Notes: a model not told the origin generated them from the sequence alone. 64,000 nt of DNA from Mariniphaga sp. (GCA_024636975.1 JAGXGA010000055.1:62001-126000); one strand, 5' to 3'; shown: positions 35,600 through 45,206, counted from the stretch's first letter. Numbers and translations: made by a program.

Positions 35600-36301
35600 A
35601 TGAACGATAATAAATTAAAAATTTTACTGGTCGACGATGAGGTCGACATTCTGGAGTTCATAAGCTACAACCTTGAAAAAGAAGGGTACGTGGTTTATAC
35701 CGGAAAGAATGGACTGGAAGCTATTAAGCTTGCTGAAATACACCAGCCTAACCTGATAATCCTCGATGTAATGATGCCTGAAATGGACGGGATTGCTGCA
35801 TGTGAGGAAATACGAAAAATTCCTTCACTCAACAATACAATGATTGCCTTTCTTACAGCACGGGGGGAGGATTATTCTCAAATAGCCGGTTTTGAAGCCG
35901 GTGCCGATGATTACATCACAAAACCGGTACGGCCCAAAGTTCTTATCAGCAGGGTAAAAGCACTTCTTAAACGAACTGGCGACAGTCCTGCTCCTGTTGC
36001 ATATCCCGAAAACCCCGGAACAGTTTCAATTGGTAACCTCATTATCGATAAAGAGCGTTACCTGATTCGTATGGATGAAAAAGAAATGATTCTGCCCCGT
36101 AAAGAATTTGAATTGCTGTCGCTGTTGGTTTCCAAACCCGGTAAGGTTTTTACCCGCGAGGAAATCTATGCCACAGTATGGGGTGAAAATGTTGTGGTAG
36201 GCGACCGGACCATCGATGTTCATATCCGCAAGCTACGGGAAAAAATAGGTAACGATCACATTAAAACGCTGAAGGGTATTGGCTATAAATTTGTGGAGTA
36301 A
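35600..36301 (+). CDS. PhoB/OmpR-class response regulator, second system
   Basis: A 233-aa regulator: receiver with VDDE (11-14), Asp56 in LDVMMPEMDG and ITKPVRPKVL, then a winged-helix domain with LPRKEFELLSLL and TIDVHIRKLREKIG. Cognate to the kinase at 34477 by position. It is convergent with the next gene, from which it is separated by a single base. Confidence 0.9.
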   Translation: MNDNKLKILLVDDEVDILEFISYNLEKEGYVVYTGKNGLEAIKLAEIHQPNLIILDVMMPEMDGIAACEEIRKIPSLNNTMIAFLTARGEDYSQIAGFEAGADDYITKPVRPKVLISRVKALLKRTGDSPAPVAYPENPGTVSIGNLIIDKERYLIRMDEKEMILPRKEFELLSLLVSKPGKVFTREEIYATVWGENVVVGDRTIDVHIRKLREKIGNDHIKTLKGIGYKFVE

Positions 36302-36302
36302 A

Positions 36303-36908
36303 TCAGATAAAATAAATAGTAAGGTATAAAAAAGTAAAGCCCATAGCATATCCTGCCTCCAAATGCCATAATTTATTCTTCCCCAGCATAAGTTGTGCTG
36401 TGCCGGTCAGGCCAGATGCTATAATTACCGTTATTATGGCCCATGCAGGATATATGCCAGTGCGAAAAGAAAGGGCAAGTAAAATTCCGGTCAGTCCACC
36501 CAACGCAGCCATATGGCTTGATATCCTCCATTTGAGCGATACCAGCAATAGCCCCAATACTACCAGTACCGAAGCAATCATTACTATTTTCAGCACAGGA
36601 AATGCATTTAGCCGGTTGAGCAGCATGTAGCCCAGATAATAAAATATCGATGAAAACAATAAAGGAAGTGCCCGTTGGTTGCCGGTCTCAAATGAAAGTT
36701 TAAACCTTGGGTTTATTGCAAGCACCGACATGGCCAGCATGGGCAATATGGCGGTAGAAAAAAGTACAACCAGCAAAACCAGCCTTTTGGCCTCCCAATT
36801 AAGAAATGAAAAATAGAATCCTGAATTTAAGAGCAGATAAAAACCTAATGTAGGTAATAACACCGGGTGAAGTATAACAGAAATTATTTGTGCCAGTTTA
36901 CGGGCCAT
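36303..36908 (-). CDS. PAP2-like integral membrane protein
   Basis: A 201-aa protein with about six hydrophobic helices. SLKWRISSHMAALGG and a later GTAQLMLGKNKLWHLEAGY echo the second and third motifs of PAP2 lipid phosphatases (S-x-H and H-x3-E/D). The first motif is not clear, so activity is uncertain. It follows rpoN by 2 bp on the same strand and is probably co-transcribed with it. Confidence 0.65.
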   Translation of the reverse strand: MARKLAQIISVILHPVLLPTLGFYLLLNSGFYFSFLNWEAKRLVLLVVLFSTAILPMLAMSVLAINPRFKLSFETGNQRALPLLFSSIFYYLGYMLLNRLNAFPVLKIVMIASVLVVLGLLLVSLKWRISSHMAALGGLTGILLALSFRTGIYPAWAIITVIIASGLTGTAQLMLGKNKLWHLEAGYAMGFTFLYLTIYFI

Positions 36909-36910
36909 AC

Positions 36911-38365
36911 CTATAGTTCTTTACGCAGACGGGCCACAGGTATATCTAATTGTTCGCGATATTTTGCCACTGTCCGGCGGGCAATATTATATGATTTCTC
37001 CTTTAAAATTTTTGTAAGCTTTTCATCGGTAAGCGGCTTGAGTTTATCCTCATTTTCGATGCATTCTTTCAGTATTTTTTTGATTTCCCGTGTAGAAACC
37101 TCCTCACCGCTCTCTGTTTGCAGTCCTTCCGAGAAAAAATACTTCAGGGGAAAAATTCCGAAATGAGTTTGTATGTACTTGCTGTTCGAAACCCTTGATA
37201 TGGTAGATATATCAAGTCCTGTTCTTTCTGCAATATCTTTAAGGATCATCGGACGAAGTCTCGCCTCATCCCCCTCTTTAAAATACTCTTTCTGGAAATT
37301 AATAATTTCGGCCATTGTTATCAGCAAAGTATGGTTTCTTTGCCTTATGGCATCAATAAACCACTTTGCAGAATCAACCTTCTGTTTCACAAATACAAGG
37401 GCATCCTTTTGGTTCTTGTTTTTCTGCCTTGATTGCTTTGCCAGGGCATGCATCATGTCGAGGTAGGTGTCGTTAATCTTCAATTCAGGCATGTTTTGCT
37501 GGTTCAGCGAAAGATTAAGCTCACCATCGAGGTTGTCTAAAATGAAATCGGGAATTATATGTTGGTTCGACCTGTTCATAGGGTTACTGTATGATCCGCC
37601 AGGCTTGGGATTCAACTTTAAAACAATGTCGATTCCCTCCTTTAGCTCCTCGTCCGATAACTCCAGCTTTTTCTTTATCTTATCGTAATGTTTACGGGTA
37701 AATTCCTCAAAAAAATCTTTTACAATTGTTTTGGCCAATTCATAAGTATTCCCATGTTTCCTGTTAAGCTGCAAAATCAGACATTCACGTAAATCACGTG
37801 CTCCTACTCCTGCAGGGTCGAATTGTTGCACAATGTGAAGAATCTCCTTCAGCTTTTCTTCCGAAACCTCCATATTAAGGTTAAAGGCAAGGTCATCACT
37901 TACCGAAAGTAAATCCCGCCGCAGATAACCATCGTCATCAATGTTGCCAATAATATATTCTGCCAGTTGCCGGTCGGGATCGTCAAGAGTAGTCATTCCC
38001 AGCTGATCGTACAAACTTTCGTGAAAAGAAATGCCTGCGGAAAATGGTATATCAACATACTTTTCATCTTTTGAGTAGTTGTTTGTGTTGGTTTTATATG
38101 AAGGCACATCATCTTCTTCATTCAGGTAATCATCAAAAGAGAATTCTTCATTGTCAGCATCACTTTCCTGTTCCTGCTCATTATTGTCGGTTTGTTCAGC
38201 ATTTTCACTCTCCGACTCCATCTCCAAAACAGGATTTTCCTCAAGTTCCTTTTTAATACGTTGTTCGAGTTGCATAGTAGGGATTTCCAAAAGCTTAATC
38301 ACCTGTATTTGTTGAGGCGATAGCTTTTGTAGTAATTTTTGCTGTAATGAAAGTCTTTGATCCAT
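36911..38365 (-). CDS. rpoN: RNA polymerase sigma-54 factor RpoN
   Basis: A 484-aa sigma factor. The N-terminal region I (LQQKLLQKLSPQQIQVIKLL) is Gln/Leu-rich, region II is very acidic (residues ~48-90), the core-binding domain contains QQFDPAGVGARDLRECL, and the RpoN box ARRTVAKYRE lies near the C-terminus. It directs transcription from -24/-12 promoters with AAA+ activators, none of which is encoded in this window. Confidence 0.95.
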   Translation of the reverse strand: MDQRLSLQQKLLQKLSPQQIQVIKLLEIPTMQLEQRIKKELEENPVLEMESESENAEQTDNNEQEQESDADNEEFSFDDYLNEEDDVPSYKTNTNNYSKDEKYVDIPFSAGISFHESLYDQLGMTTLDDPDRQLAEYIIGNIDDDGYLRRDLLSVSDDLAFNLNMEVSEEKLKEILHIVQQFDPAGVGARDLRECLILQLNRKHGNTYELAKTIVKDFFEEFTRKHYDKIKKKLELSDEELKEGIDIVLKLNPKPGGSYSNPMNRSNQHIIPDFILDNLDGELNLSLNQQNMPELKINDTYLDMMHALAKQSRQKNKNQKDALVFVKQKVDSAKWFIDAIRQRNHTLLITMAEIINFQKEYFKEGDEARLRPMILKDIAERTGLDISTISRVSNSKYIQTHFGIFPLKYFFSEGLQTESGEEVSTREIKKILKECIENEDKLKPLTDEKLTKILKEKSYNIARRTVAKYREQLDIPVARLRKEL

Positions 38366-38422
38366 AATCCCTAATGTTTCTCCGTAAAAATACTACTTTT
38401 TTAAAGGAGTTCAAACTACTTC

Positions 38423-39859
38423 TTAGAATTCTGCGTTTTTAGGTGTCCGCGGAAAAGCAATAACATCGCGGATATTTCCCATTCCTGTAATGAACAGTAT
38501 AAAACGTTCGAAACCAAGGCCAAAACCACTGTGAACTGCGCTTCCAAACCTCCTTGTATCGAGATACCACCACATCTCTTCGGCAGGAATATCCATCTCC
38601 TTCATTCGCGACAGCAGTTTCTCAAGATTTTCTTCACGCTGTGAGCCTCCGATTATTTCCCCTATCTGGGGAAACAATACATCCATTGCACGAACGGTTT
38701 TATTATCGTCGTTCTGCTTCATGTAGAAGGCTTTAATATCCCTTGGATAATCGGTTAAAATTACCGGACATTTAAAATGCTTTTCAACAAGGTATCGTTC
38801 GTGTTCACTTTGCAAATCAATACCCCAATCCACCGGGAACTGAAACTGGTTCTTTTTATAAGGTTTCGAATTTTTCAGTATTTCAATAGCCTCGGTATAC
38901 GTAAGCCTGATAAAACTACTGCTTTGAACAAATTTAAGCTTTTCAATCAGGTTCATTGAACGCTGGTCCTGAGGTTTGTTTTTCTCTTCCTGTTCCAGTC
39001 TGGATGCAAGAAACTGCAGATCATCGCTGCAGTTATCCAATGCATAGCCGATAAGGTATTTCAGAAAATCTTCAGCCAGATCCATATTATCTTTCAGATC
39101 GTAGAATGCCATTTCCGGTTCAATCATCCAGAATTCAGCAAGGTGACGGGCGGTATTAGAGTTTTCGGCCCTGAATGTAGGACCAAAGGTATAAATCTCG
39201 CCTAGTGCCATTGCACCCAGTTCGCCTTCAAGCTGCCCCGAAACCGTTAAATTGGTAGCCTTTCCAAAGAAATCTCTGCTGTAATCAGGTTTCTTATCCT
39301 CAGTAAGCGGTGGGTTGATGGCATCAAGCGTTGTAACGCGGAACATCTGCCCGGCACCTTCGGCATCGCTGGCAGTAATGATCGGTGTATGCAGGTAGTA
39401 AAAGCCTTTCTCATTAAAATAGTGGTGTATGGCATAAGCCATTGAATGCCTCAGGCGGAAAACTGCCCCAAATGTATTGGTACGAAAACGCAGATGTGCA
39501 TTTTCACGAAGAAATTCAAGTGTATGCTTCTTGGGCTGAATGGGATATTTTTCGGGATCAGCGCCACCAAGTAATTCAATTCTTTCAGCCAACAGTTCCA
39601 CATTCTGCCCGCTACCTTTCGATTCGGTGAGAGTTCCTTCAACAGCAAGAGCCGCACCGGTATTTATTTCGCGTAATAATTGCTCATCGAATTGGGTAGT
39701 GTCGGCGACCACCTGCAGGTTGTTTATTGTTGAACCATCGTTCATTGCAATGAAATGAACGTTTTTACTCCCCCGCCTTGTTCTTACCCAGCCTTTAATT
39801 AAAGTTGCAGTTCCGGGTTTGCCGTTTTTCAGAATCTCTTTAATCTTCAATCTTCTCAT
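38423..39859 (-). CDS. asnS: Asparaginyl-tRNA synthetase
   Basis: A 478-aa class IIb synthetase: N-terminal OB-fold anticodon-binding domain ([20 protein letters not shown]), then motif 1/2 and the ATP/Asn site ([28 protein letters not shown]) and motif 3 [15 protein letters not shown]. Residue AEGAG at the amino-acid pocket is typical of AsnRS rather than AspRS. Confidence 0.95.
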   Translation of the reverse strand: MRRLKIKEILKNGKPGTATLIKGWVRTRRGSKNVHFIAMNDGSTINNLQVVADTTQFDEQLLREINTGAALAVEGTLTESKGSGQNVELLAERIELLGGADPEKYPIQPKKHTLEFLRENAHLRFRTNTFGAVFRLRHSMAYAIHHYFNEKGFYYLHTPIITASDAEGAGQMFRVTTLDAINPPLTEDKKPDYSRDFFGKATNLTVSGQLEGELGAMALGEIYTFGPTFRAENSNTARHLAEFWMIEPEMAFYDLKDNMDLAEDFLKYLIGYALDNCSDDLQFLASRLEQEEKNKPQDQRSMNLIEKLKFVQSSSFIRLTYTEAIEILKNSKPYKKNQFQFPVDWGIDLQSEHERYLVEKHFKCPVILTDYPRDIKAFYMKQNDDNKTVRAMDVLFPQIGEIIGGSQREENLEKLLSRMKEMDIPAEEMWWYLDTRRFGSAVHSGFGLGFERFILFITGMGNIRDVIAFPRTPKNAEF

Positions 39860-39906
39860 GTTACAACTGCTTTATTTTCTAGCTATTTATCCTGTTAAAA
39901 AACTTA

Positions 39907-39914
39907 CAAAAGTA
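39907..39914 (-). promoter_or_regulatory. -7 element TACTTTTG before asnS
   Basis: An exact TAnnTTTG on the - strand, 47 bp before the asnS start. No TTG at the ideal spacing. Confidence 0.35.
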
Positions 39915-39983
39915 AATTTTTATGTCAACATTCATCCGGCAGGCCTTCAAATTTTCCGAATTTGAAGAAATATTAAAATTTAA

Positions 39984-40011
39984 AAGCCATTTACCTTAAG
40001 GCAAATGGCTT
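39984..40011 (-). terminator. Hairpin terminator after the Gfo/Idh/MocA gene
   Basis: A 9-bp perfect stem aagccattt/aaatggctt with a 10-nt loop, followed on the - strand by a T-rich tract (ttttaaatttt). It lies 29 bp past the stop of the 40041 gene. Confidence 0.65.
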
Positions 40012-40040
40012 CTAAAATACTATAATAAATGCCGGTAAAT

Positions 40041-41390
40041 TTATTCGTCGGTACCCGGTACAGGTACTTTTGCTCCTTCAGCATAACCAATATTACCCAT
40101 AATGTAAGTATCAGGCCCCAGTTTCATATCTGAGTTCATCATTTCATCGAAAGTAACTTCTTTACCCGTATAGGCCGAAACCCTTCCCATAATAGCCACC
40201 ATGTTTGAAATAGCTGTCTGTTCTGCTTCATTAAATGGAATATTCTGACGGATGCAGGTTACCATGTTAATATGCTCCTGAACGTACGGACTGGTTTCCG
40301 ATCCTTCGGCAGCAAACAATTCATTGCCTGTTGCATCAACAATACGGAGATTGCCTGCAGTAGTTGCAATGGCTTTTGTTCCGTGGAAGATTTCATAAAC
40401 TGCATTTGCAGTACCGTTAATCTGACGGCACATACTGTGCACATGGCGCCCGTCTTCGTATACATAGTCAATGCTGAAGTTATCATATTGGTCTCCGGTT
40501 ACCCTGCGGTGCCGTGAACCGAACCCTACAGCTTTTACAGGATGTGTTCCGATAAACCAGTTGGCTACATCAATATTATGAACATGTTGCTCTACAATAT
40601 GGTCGCCTGAAAGCCATGCCCAGTTAACCCAATCACGGATCATCCATTCCATTTCAGTCCAGCTGGGGTTATTCTGACGGTACCATAGCTGGTTTTGGTT
40701 CCAGTAAACATTCGCTGATACTATCTGGCCAATGGCATTGTTGTTAATTTCCTTCATCAGGTTAATGTAGTTGTGCTGGTGCCTTCTCTGGGTACCGGTA
40801 ACAACTACCAATCCTTGTGATTCGGCCATTTTTGCGGTTGCAATTACCTGACGGATACCAACCGGATCAACTGCAAGAGGTTTTTCCATAAAAACATGCT
40901 TACGCGCTTTTACAGCTGCCTCAAAATGCTCTGCCCTGAATTTTGGCGGTGTAGCCAGGATTATAATATCAACACCGGAATCAATTACTTTCTCAAAAGC
41001 ATCGAATCCAACGAATTGATTTTCCTGTGGAACTTCAACTCCCTTTTCAGTTTTAATTTTATTGGCACAATCTTTTACCCTGTCTTCAAACACATCACCT
41101 AAGGCAGTGATGGTAAGATTGGGTCCGGCATCAAGAAAGTTGATTGCAGCACCTGAGCCACGTCCTCCACAACCAATGACTCCGGCTTTAAGTACCGGTC
41201 CGTCGGGCGCGATATCAAGCATTGGAGGAAGATTTAATTCTCTTGTCTGAAAGTCGTAAGCTCCGGCATTACCTGAACTTTCGCTATTGCCTGCACACGA
41301 TGACAAAGTACCTACTCCCATTACACCGGCAGCACCTGCAGCAGCAGCACCGGCTAAAAATTTACGTCTTGAAAAACTATTATTACTCAT
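40041..41390 (-). CDS. Gfo/Idh/MocA-family oxidoreductase with a Tat signal
   Basis: A 449-aa NAD(P)-dependent dehydrogenase. The N-terminus has a twin-arginine signal SRRKFLAG followed by a hydrophobic Ala/Gly run and a possible lipobox LSSC, so the folded enzyme is exported. Rossmann fold AGVIGCGGRGSGAA (~70-83), the conserved EKPLAVDP and a C-terminal alpha/beta domain follow. Such Bacteroidota proteins often act on sugars or cyclitols. It lies 39 bp downstream of the cytochrome-SUMF1 gene, so the two exported redox-type proteins probably share a transcript. Confidence 0.88.
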   Translation of the reverse strand: MSNNSFSRRKFLAGAAAAGAAGVMGVGTLSSCAGNSESSGNAGAYDFQTRELNLPPMLDIAPDGPVLKAGVIGCGGRGSGAAINFLDAGPNLTITALGDVFEDRVKDCANKIKTEKGVEVPQENQFVGFDAFEKVIDSGVDIIILATPPKFRAEHFEAAVKARKHVFMEKPLAVDPVGIRQVIATAKMAESQGLVVVTGTQRRHQHNYINLMKEINNNAIGQIVSANVYWNQNQLWYRQNNPSWTEMEWMIRDWVNWAWLSGDHIVEQHVHNIDVANWFIGTHPVKAVGFGSRHRRVTGDQYDNFSIDYVYEDGRHVHSMCRQINGTANAVYEIFHGTKAIATTAGNLRIVDATGNELFAAEGSETSPYVQEHINMVTCIRQNIPFNEAEQTAISNMVAIMGRVSAYTGKEVTFDEMMNSDMKLGPDTYIMGNIGYAEGAKVPVPGTDE

Positions 41391-41429
41391 AATCAGAAAA
41401 TTGATATTAGTTGAATTCAGGTCTCTAAA

Positions 41430-42965
41430 TTAATTATTTTTTCCGGTTTTTTCATCAAATTCACAAATTACTCTGAACCCTACGCAATTACAATCTGATA
41501 ACCACCAAATACTCTTTGGCATCTGCGGGTCGGTACGCATCCAATCCTCCATACGAGTATGATCCCTGGCAGCACTGCGTACTTCATCTACAGGACTTCT
41601 GAATGATCCCCCTCTGACCACCCGTTCCTCACCGGTAGCAGGCCCTGTGGGGTCTGTAACACCAGCAGGCATTATTTCATAAGCATCTTCAGAATACCAG
41701 TCGGAGCAGTATTCCATCACATTACCCAACATATTCTTCAGTCCATAAGGATTGGGTTCCACAACTTCAGGCAGTTCCGATTTGCCCTGGCTGTTATTTG
41801 CATATACAACATACTGATCAATCAGGTCACTTTCCTGTCCGAACAATTTACCAAAAAATCCTTTTTGTGAAAAATCCTTAGGTCTTCCTTCAAAGAAGAA
41901 AGGCGTCTGTGTTCCACCCCTGACCGCATATTCCCATTCAGCTTCAGTGGGAAGCCGGTATGTTTTTCCTGTAACCTGCGAAAGCCACCTGCAATAGGTT
42001 TCAGCAGCATAGAAAGTCATAGTAATAGCTGGCCGGTCGCCCATACCCCAGTTTTGGTCGGGCTGGCCATACGGTGGCGTGGGGCCTGAAATAGCATCAA
42101 CATCACCCAGTAATCGGGCCCCTTCGGTATCGGTTGAACGACCTTCAGTTGCTGTAGCTCCATAAAATGCCAGGTATTCATTCCAGGTCACCTCAACCTC
42201 TGCCATATAAAACGAACTTATTTTAACCTCTTTTTGTGGTCCCTCATCAGGGTCACGCAACTGTTCATCTTCAGGACTGCCAATTGTAAATGAACCACCT
42301 GGTATAGCTTTCATATTAAATGAAAGGGTAGTATTAGGAATTGTTTCCGTAAAATCTTCATGTGCTGTAACCACTGCCGGCTCTGTAAATACATCTGCCT
42401 TTTCCGAGCTAACCATACCAAAATCTACATTGGCAGCATGCGTGGCGTTTGGGTCGTAATGGCCTACATTCAAATGACAGTTGATGCACCTGAGTTCATC
42501 TTCATTCTGGGTGTAATAAAGATGAGCATCCTGCCCTTCCTTAGTCAGCGTAAGCGGAAACAGGTTATGGTGACAGTTCAGGCAGGAAACTTTAAATACG
42601 TGGTGCTTGGCTTCTTCCAATGTTGACTTGAGTTCCCAGTTGTAATCGGCACTATCCTTAAAAACTAATCCGTACACATCACGTGCCGCAGCTTTCATTT
42701 TTTCAGGAAGGTAACCCTGTCCTTTAGGCGGAAGATGACAATCGACACACCTTGCACGAAAACCGGAGGAGTTATTATAGTGGGTTGATAAACGCCACGA
42801 ATCAAATACATGCGGATGAACATGACACATATTGCACGATTCGTTGGTAGAAGTATATTCAAGAAGTTTATTGGTATATATTGTAGCCAGTAAACCTACC
42901 ACGAAACCGATAAAAAGTACCAGGAGCAGGTTCTTCCTAAGGTGGTATAACAATTTCTTAAGCAT
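41430..42965 (-). CDS. Tetraheme NapC/NirT-type cytochrome c fused to a SUMF1 (FGE-like) domain
   Basis: A 511-aa membrane-anchored periplasmic protein. A single membrane helix (residues ~12-31) is followed by four CxxCH haem sites: C44-H48, C73-H77, C128-H132 and C160-H164, the NapC/NirT/NrfH pattern. From residue ~215 the protein is a formylglycine-generating-enzyme-like domain (IPGGSFTIGSPEDE, YRLPTEAEWEYAVRGG, GLKNMLGNVMEYCSDWY, VVRGGSFRSPVDEVRSAARD, GFRVIC). The paired catalytic cysteines of true FGE, expected just after the RGGSF motif, are absent. The SUMF1 part is thus likely a binding or structural module, while the cytochrome takes electrons from quinol. The partner is unknown. Confidence 0.9.
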   Translation of the reverse strand: MLKKLLYHLRKNLLLVLFIGFVVGLLATIYTNKLLEYTSTNESCNMCHVHPHVFDSWRLSTHYNNSSGFRARCVDCHLPPKGQGYLPEKMKAAARDVYGLVFKDSADYNWELKSTLEEAKHHVFKVSCLNCHHNLFPLTLTKEGQDAHLYYTQNEDELRCINCHLNVGHYDPNATHAANVDFGMVSSEKADVFTEPAVVTAHEDFTETIPNTTLSFNMKAIPGGSFTIGSPEDEQLRDPDEGPQKEVKISSFYMAEVEVTWNEYLAFYGATATEGRSTDTEGARLLGDVDAISGPTPPYGQPDQNWGMGDRPAITMTFYAAETYCRWLSQVTGKTYRLPTEAEWEYAVRGGTQTPFFFEGRPKDFSQKGFFGKLFGQESDLIDQYVVYANNSQGKSELPEVVEPNPYGLKNMLGNVMEYCSDWYSEDAYEIMPAGVTDPTGPATGEERVVRGGSFRSPVDEVRSAARDHTRMEDWMRTDPQMPKSIWWLSDCNCVGFRVICEFDEKTGKNN

Positions 42966-43002
42966 TATAACAGGTTTATTAAAGAAGATTTTGTTAAAAA
43001 CT

Positions 43003-43010
43003 CAAAAATA
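43003..43010 (-). promoter_or_regulatory. Possible -7 element TATTTTTG before the cytochrome-SUMF1 gene
   Basis: An exact TAnnTTTG on the - strand, 37 bp before the ATG at 42965. There is no good -33 element. Confidence 0.3.
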
Positions 43011-43178
43011 ATAATTTATTGAAGGCCTTAAGAGCAATTAATACATTTATATGCTTATTTAGAACCAGTCAAACATTCTCATCCCATAATTTCAAAATTT
43101 TGTTGCAACTGAATATACTTCACTTACGCAATGACACTACCTCATTTAAATCCTTTTTTCAAACACGGGGTAAAAATT

Positions 43179-43208
43179 TTGCATGTTTGAGAAAAGTAAT
43201 TATATTTG
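43179..43208 (+). promoter_or_regulatory. Bacteroidota-type promoter of tRNA-fMet
   Basis: TTG at 43179-43181, exactly 19 bp, then TATATTTG at 43201-43208: a full match to the Bacteroidota sigma-ABfr consensus TTG-N19-TAnnTTTG. It lies 43 bp before the tRNA. Confidence 0.8.
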
Positions 43209-43251
43209 CAGCCTCGTTCTGAAAAATTAGTAAAAAAACTATACAATATAT

Positions 43252-43324
<73 letters not shown>

Positions 43325-43341
43325 CTTTTAGATGCAAATAT

Positions 43342-43374
43342 AACCTGATAATTAGAAAGTTATCAGGTTTTTTG
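43342..43374 (+). terminator. Terminator of tRNA-fMet
   Basis: A 10-bp perfect stem aacctgataa/ttatcaggtt with an 8-nt loop, followed by a run of T. It lies 17 bp after the tRNA end. Confidence 0.85.
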
Positions 43375-43614
43375 TTTTTAAATGGTACAGTAAAAGTGTT
43401 AAATAATAGATTCATGTGACACTTTTTTGTTTTAGGGAATCGAAGGTATTTGATTTTGACTGAATTTACTTATTCTGATAATGACCGGATTCAGCAACAA
43501 TTAGCACCATTTATTCATGATTCAGCGGTTTCGATTTTAATTGAAATTATTTAATAGCTATAAAATATTGACATTCTGAGCTTAAACAGGTAAATTTCCG
43601 TAATTATACAAAAC

Positions 43615-43655
43615 AAAGGCTTCCAAATCCAGTACGTATTCAGAAGCCTTTTTAG
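43615..43655 (-). terminator. Hairpin downstream of the T9SS-cargo gene
   Basis: A 9-bp perfect stem aaaggcttc/gaagccttt with T/A runs on both sides. It lies 52 bp past the stop of the 43707 gene and could serve either strand. The rest of 43375-43706 shows no coding signal. Confidence 0.5.
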
Positions 43656-43706
43656 CATATTACATGACTTGTTAAGTAATATTACAACCTGATAACGTGT
43701 TGCTTT

Positions 43707-44906
43707 TTATTTTTGCACCATCATTTTCCTGGTTTCCTTGTAATTTCCTGCTGAAATCGTATAGAAATAGATGCCAGCCGGTTCATTTTGAACATTCCAG
43801 CGAACTGAATATTCTCCGGGTTGTAACTTTTTGCTCAACAGTGTTGCAATTTGTAAGCCATGTATATTATAAACTTTCAATGTAACCCTTTCACTTTTCT
43901 CTGTTGAAAACCTTATTTCAGTAGAAACTTTAAATGGGTTAGGATAGTTCTGCTCCAGTTTTAATGAAGAATTATAAATATCATTCACAGCTGTTACTTC
44001 CTCAATCATAACCACCGGACAGTTTACAATGGCTATACCTGATGCGATAATATCAGCCTTTTCTGCCGTAGCCAAATCATGCACCATGTCAAAAGCAGCA
44101 TTATCGTATGCACTCACCAGCCACAATGGCGAATAATCCTCATCTTCGGGAAGTGTGGCGGTTACATTATGCGTCCTGCCGGTGGATGGCTCAGTAACAA
44201 ACCCTGATGGCGGTCCGCCTCCTTCCATATCAGGGTTAATGTTAAAGGTTACAAAAATGGGTGATGTTGGAACCATGCCCATTTCGTTTACCATTAACGC
44301 TTTCTCGGAGAAATTAAAGTAATAAACTACCATTCCTTTATACCATCCCTTTGTAAGTTCCGGACTTTCTCCACCCAGCCTCAGCTGAGCAGTTGATCCC
44401 TCAGGTACAACCGGACAGTTTACCACAGTCGGAGTTGCTTCAACAGCGTATTCCGCTTCCATAATTTCCTGCCAGCTGGTTACTGCATTGGCAACATAGT
44501 CCATGGGTACTGTTACTTTGTGGACATGCCAGAAATCATTGTAAGCCGTATCGCCCGGAACCACATCGATGATGTTCATCTGACCTTCTACAGGGCTGTC
44601 TTCTCCTTCATGGAATAACACATAGATAGGAGCCGGGACCGTGGGCTGAACGTCGAAATTGTAATACGCAATTAATTCGCCACCGGGACCCAAGCCTTTG
44701 GTAATAAAAGGTTCCATATCAAAATCAACGGGTTCATTTGGTTCCGGCAATCCATTTTCTTCATTCCTGATGTAAAGATTCCCGGCCTCCATACTGAAGC
44801 GGTCGATGCTGACCACCTGTGCTGTATCAGGATTTACCTCAGCATTTGTAAAAGCCGATATGCCAACTAAAGATACCAGCACTAACCATGTAAAAATTGT
44901 TTTCAT
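43707..44906 (-). CDS. Secreted protein with a T9SS type A sorting domain and a duplicated repeat
   Basis: A 399-aa protein with a signal peptide (MKTIFTWLVLVSLVGISAF..) and a C-terminal ~75-residue T9SS type A domain: LEQNYPNPFKVSTEIRFS, VYNIHGLQIATLL, PAGIYFYTI. It should be exported to the surface or medium through the PorV/PorU machinery. Between these lie two related blocks, roughly residues 90-165 and 220-300, each starting with PI(Y/F)V-x-F and ending VNCPVV, a clear internal duplication. The repeat family is not recognised. No enzymatic motif is visible. Confidence 0.85.
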   Translation of the reverse strand: MKTIFTWLVLVSLVGISAFTNAEVNPDTAQVVSIDRFSMEAGNLYIRNEENGLPEPNEPVDFDMEPFITKGLGPGGELIAYYNFDVQPTVPAPIYVLFHEGEDSPVEGQMNIIDVVPGDTAYNDFWHVHKVTVPMDYVANAVTSWQEIMEAEYAVEATPTVVNCPVVPEGSTAQLRLGGESPELTKGWYKGMVVYYFNFSEKALMVNEMGMVPTSPIFVTFNINPDMEGGGPPSGFVTEPSTGRTHNVTATLPEDEDYSPLWLVSAYDNAAFDMVHDLATAEKADIIASGIAIVNCPVVMIEEVTAVNDIYNSSLKLEQNYPNPFKVSTEIRFSTEKSERVTLKVYNIHGLQIATLLSKKLQPGEYSVRWNVQNEPAGIYFYTISAGNYKETRKMMVQK

Positions 44907-44976
44907 AACACATTGTTTTTAGTAATGAAACATTAAAGAATTGCAATTCAGAGTCTGCTTTCAACTCCTTATTATT

Positions 44977-44984
44977 CAAATTTA
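44977..44984 (-). promoter_or_regulatory. -7 element TAAATTTG before the T9SS-cargo gene
   Basis: An exact TAnnTTTG on the - strand, 70 bp before the start. A TTG lies upstream at 16 rather than 19 bp. Confidence 0.35.
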
Positions 44985-45170
44985 TGCCTTTAATATTGTG
45001 CAATTATCACGCAATTATCACAAAATCATAACAATGTGGATTTTTACGAATTATCTAATATAATCTTACATTGATCATATTAATAATAAGAAGACAACCG
45101 TCAGACAAACCTTACCAAATAAAAGAGGTTTTTAACCGTCTACCCTCAAATGGGTCTTTAGCATGCAAAT

Positions 45171-45206
45171 CCCCGAAAGCAGCGTTGTTGCTTTCGGGGT
45201 GCTTTT
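45171..45206 (+). terminator. Strong orphan terminator on the + strand
   Basis: An 11-bp perfect stem ccccgaaagca/tgctttcgggg with a 7-nt loop, followed by a T tract (tgcttttta). The T tract is only on the + side, yet no + strand gene lies upstream within 1.8 kb other than tRNA-fMet, which has its own terminator. It may end a small RNA from about 45050. The rest of 44985-45485 is A+T-rich without coding signal. Confidence 0.7.
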
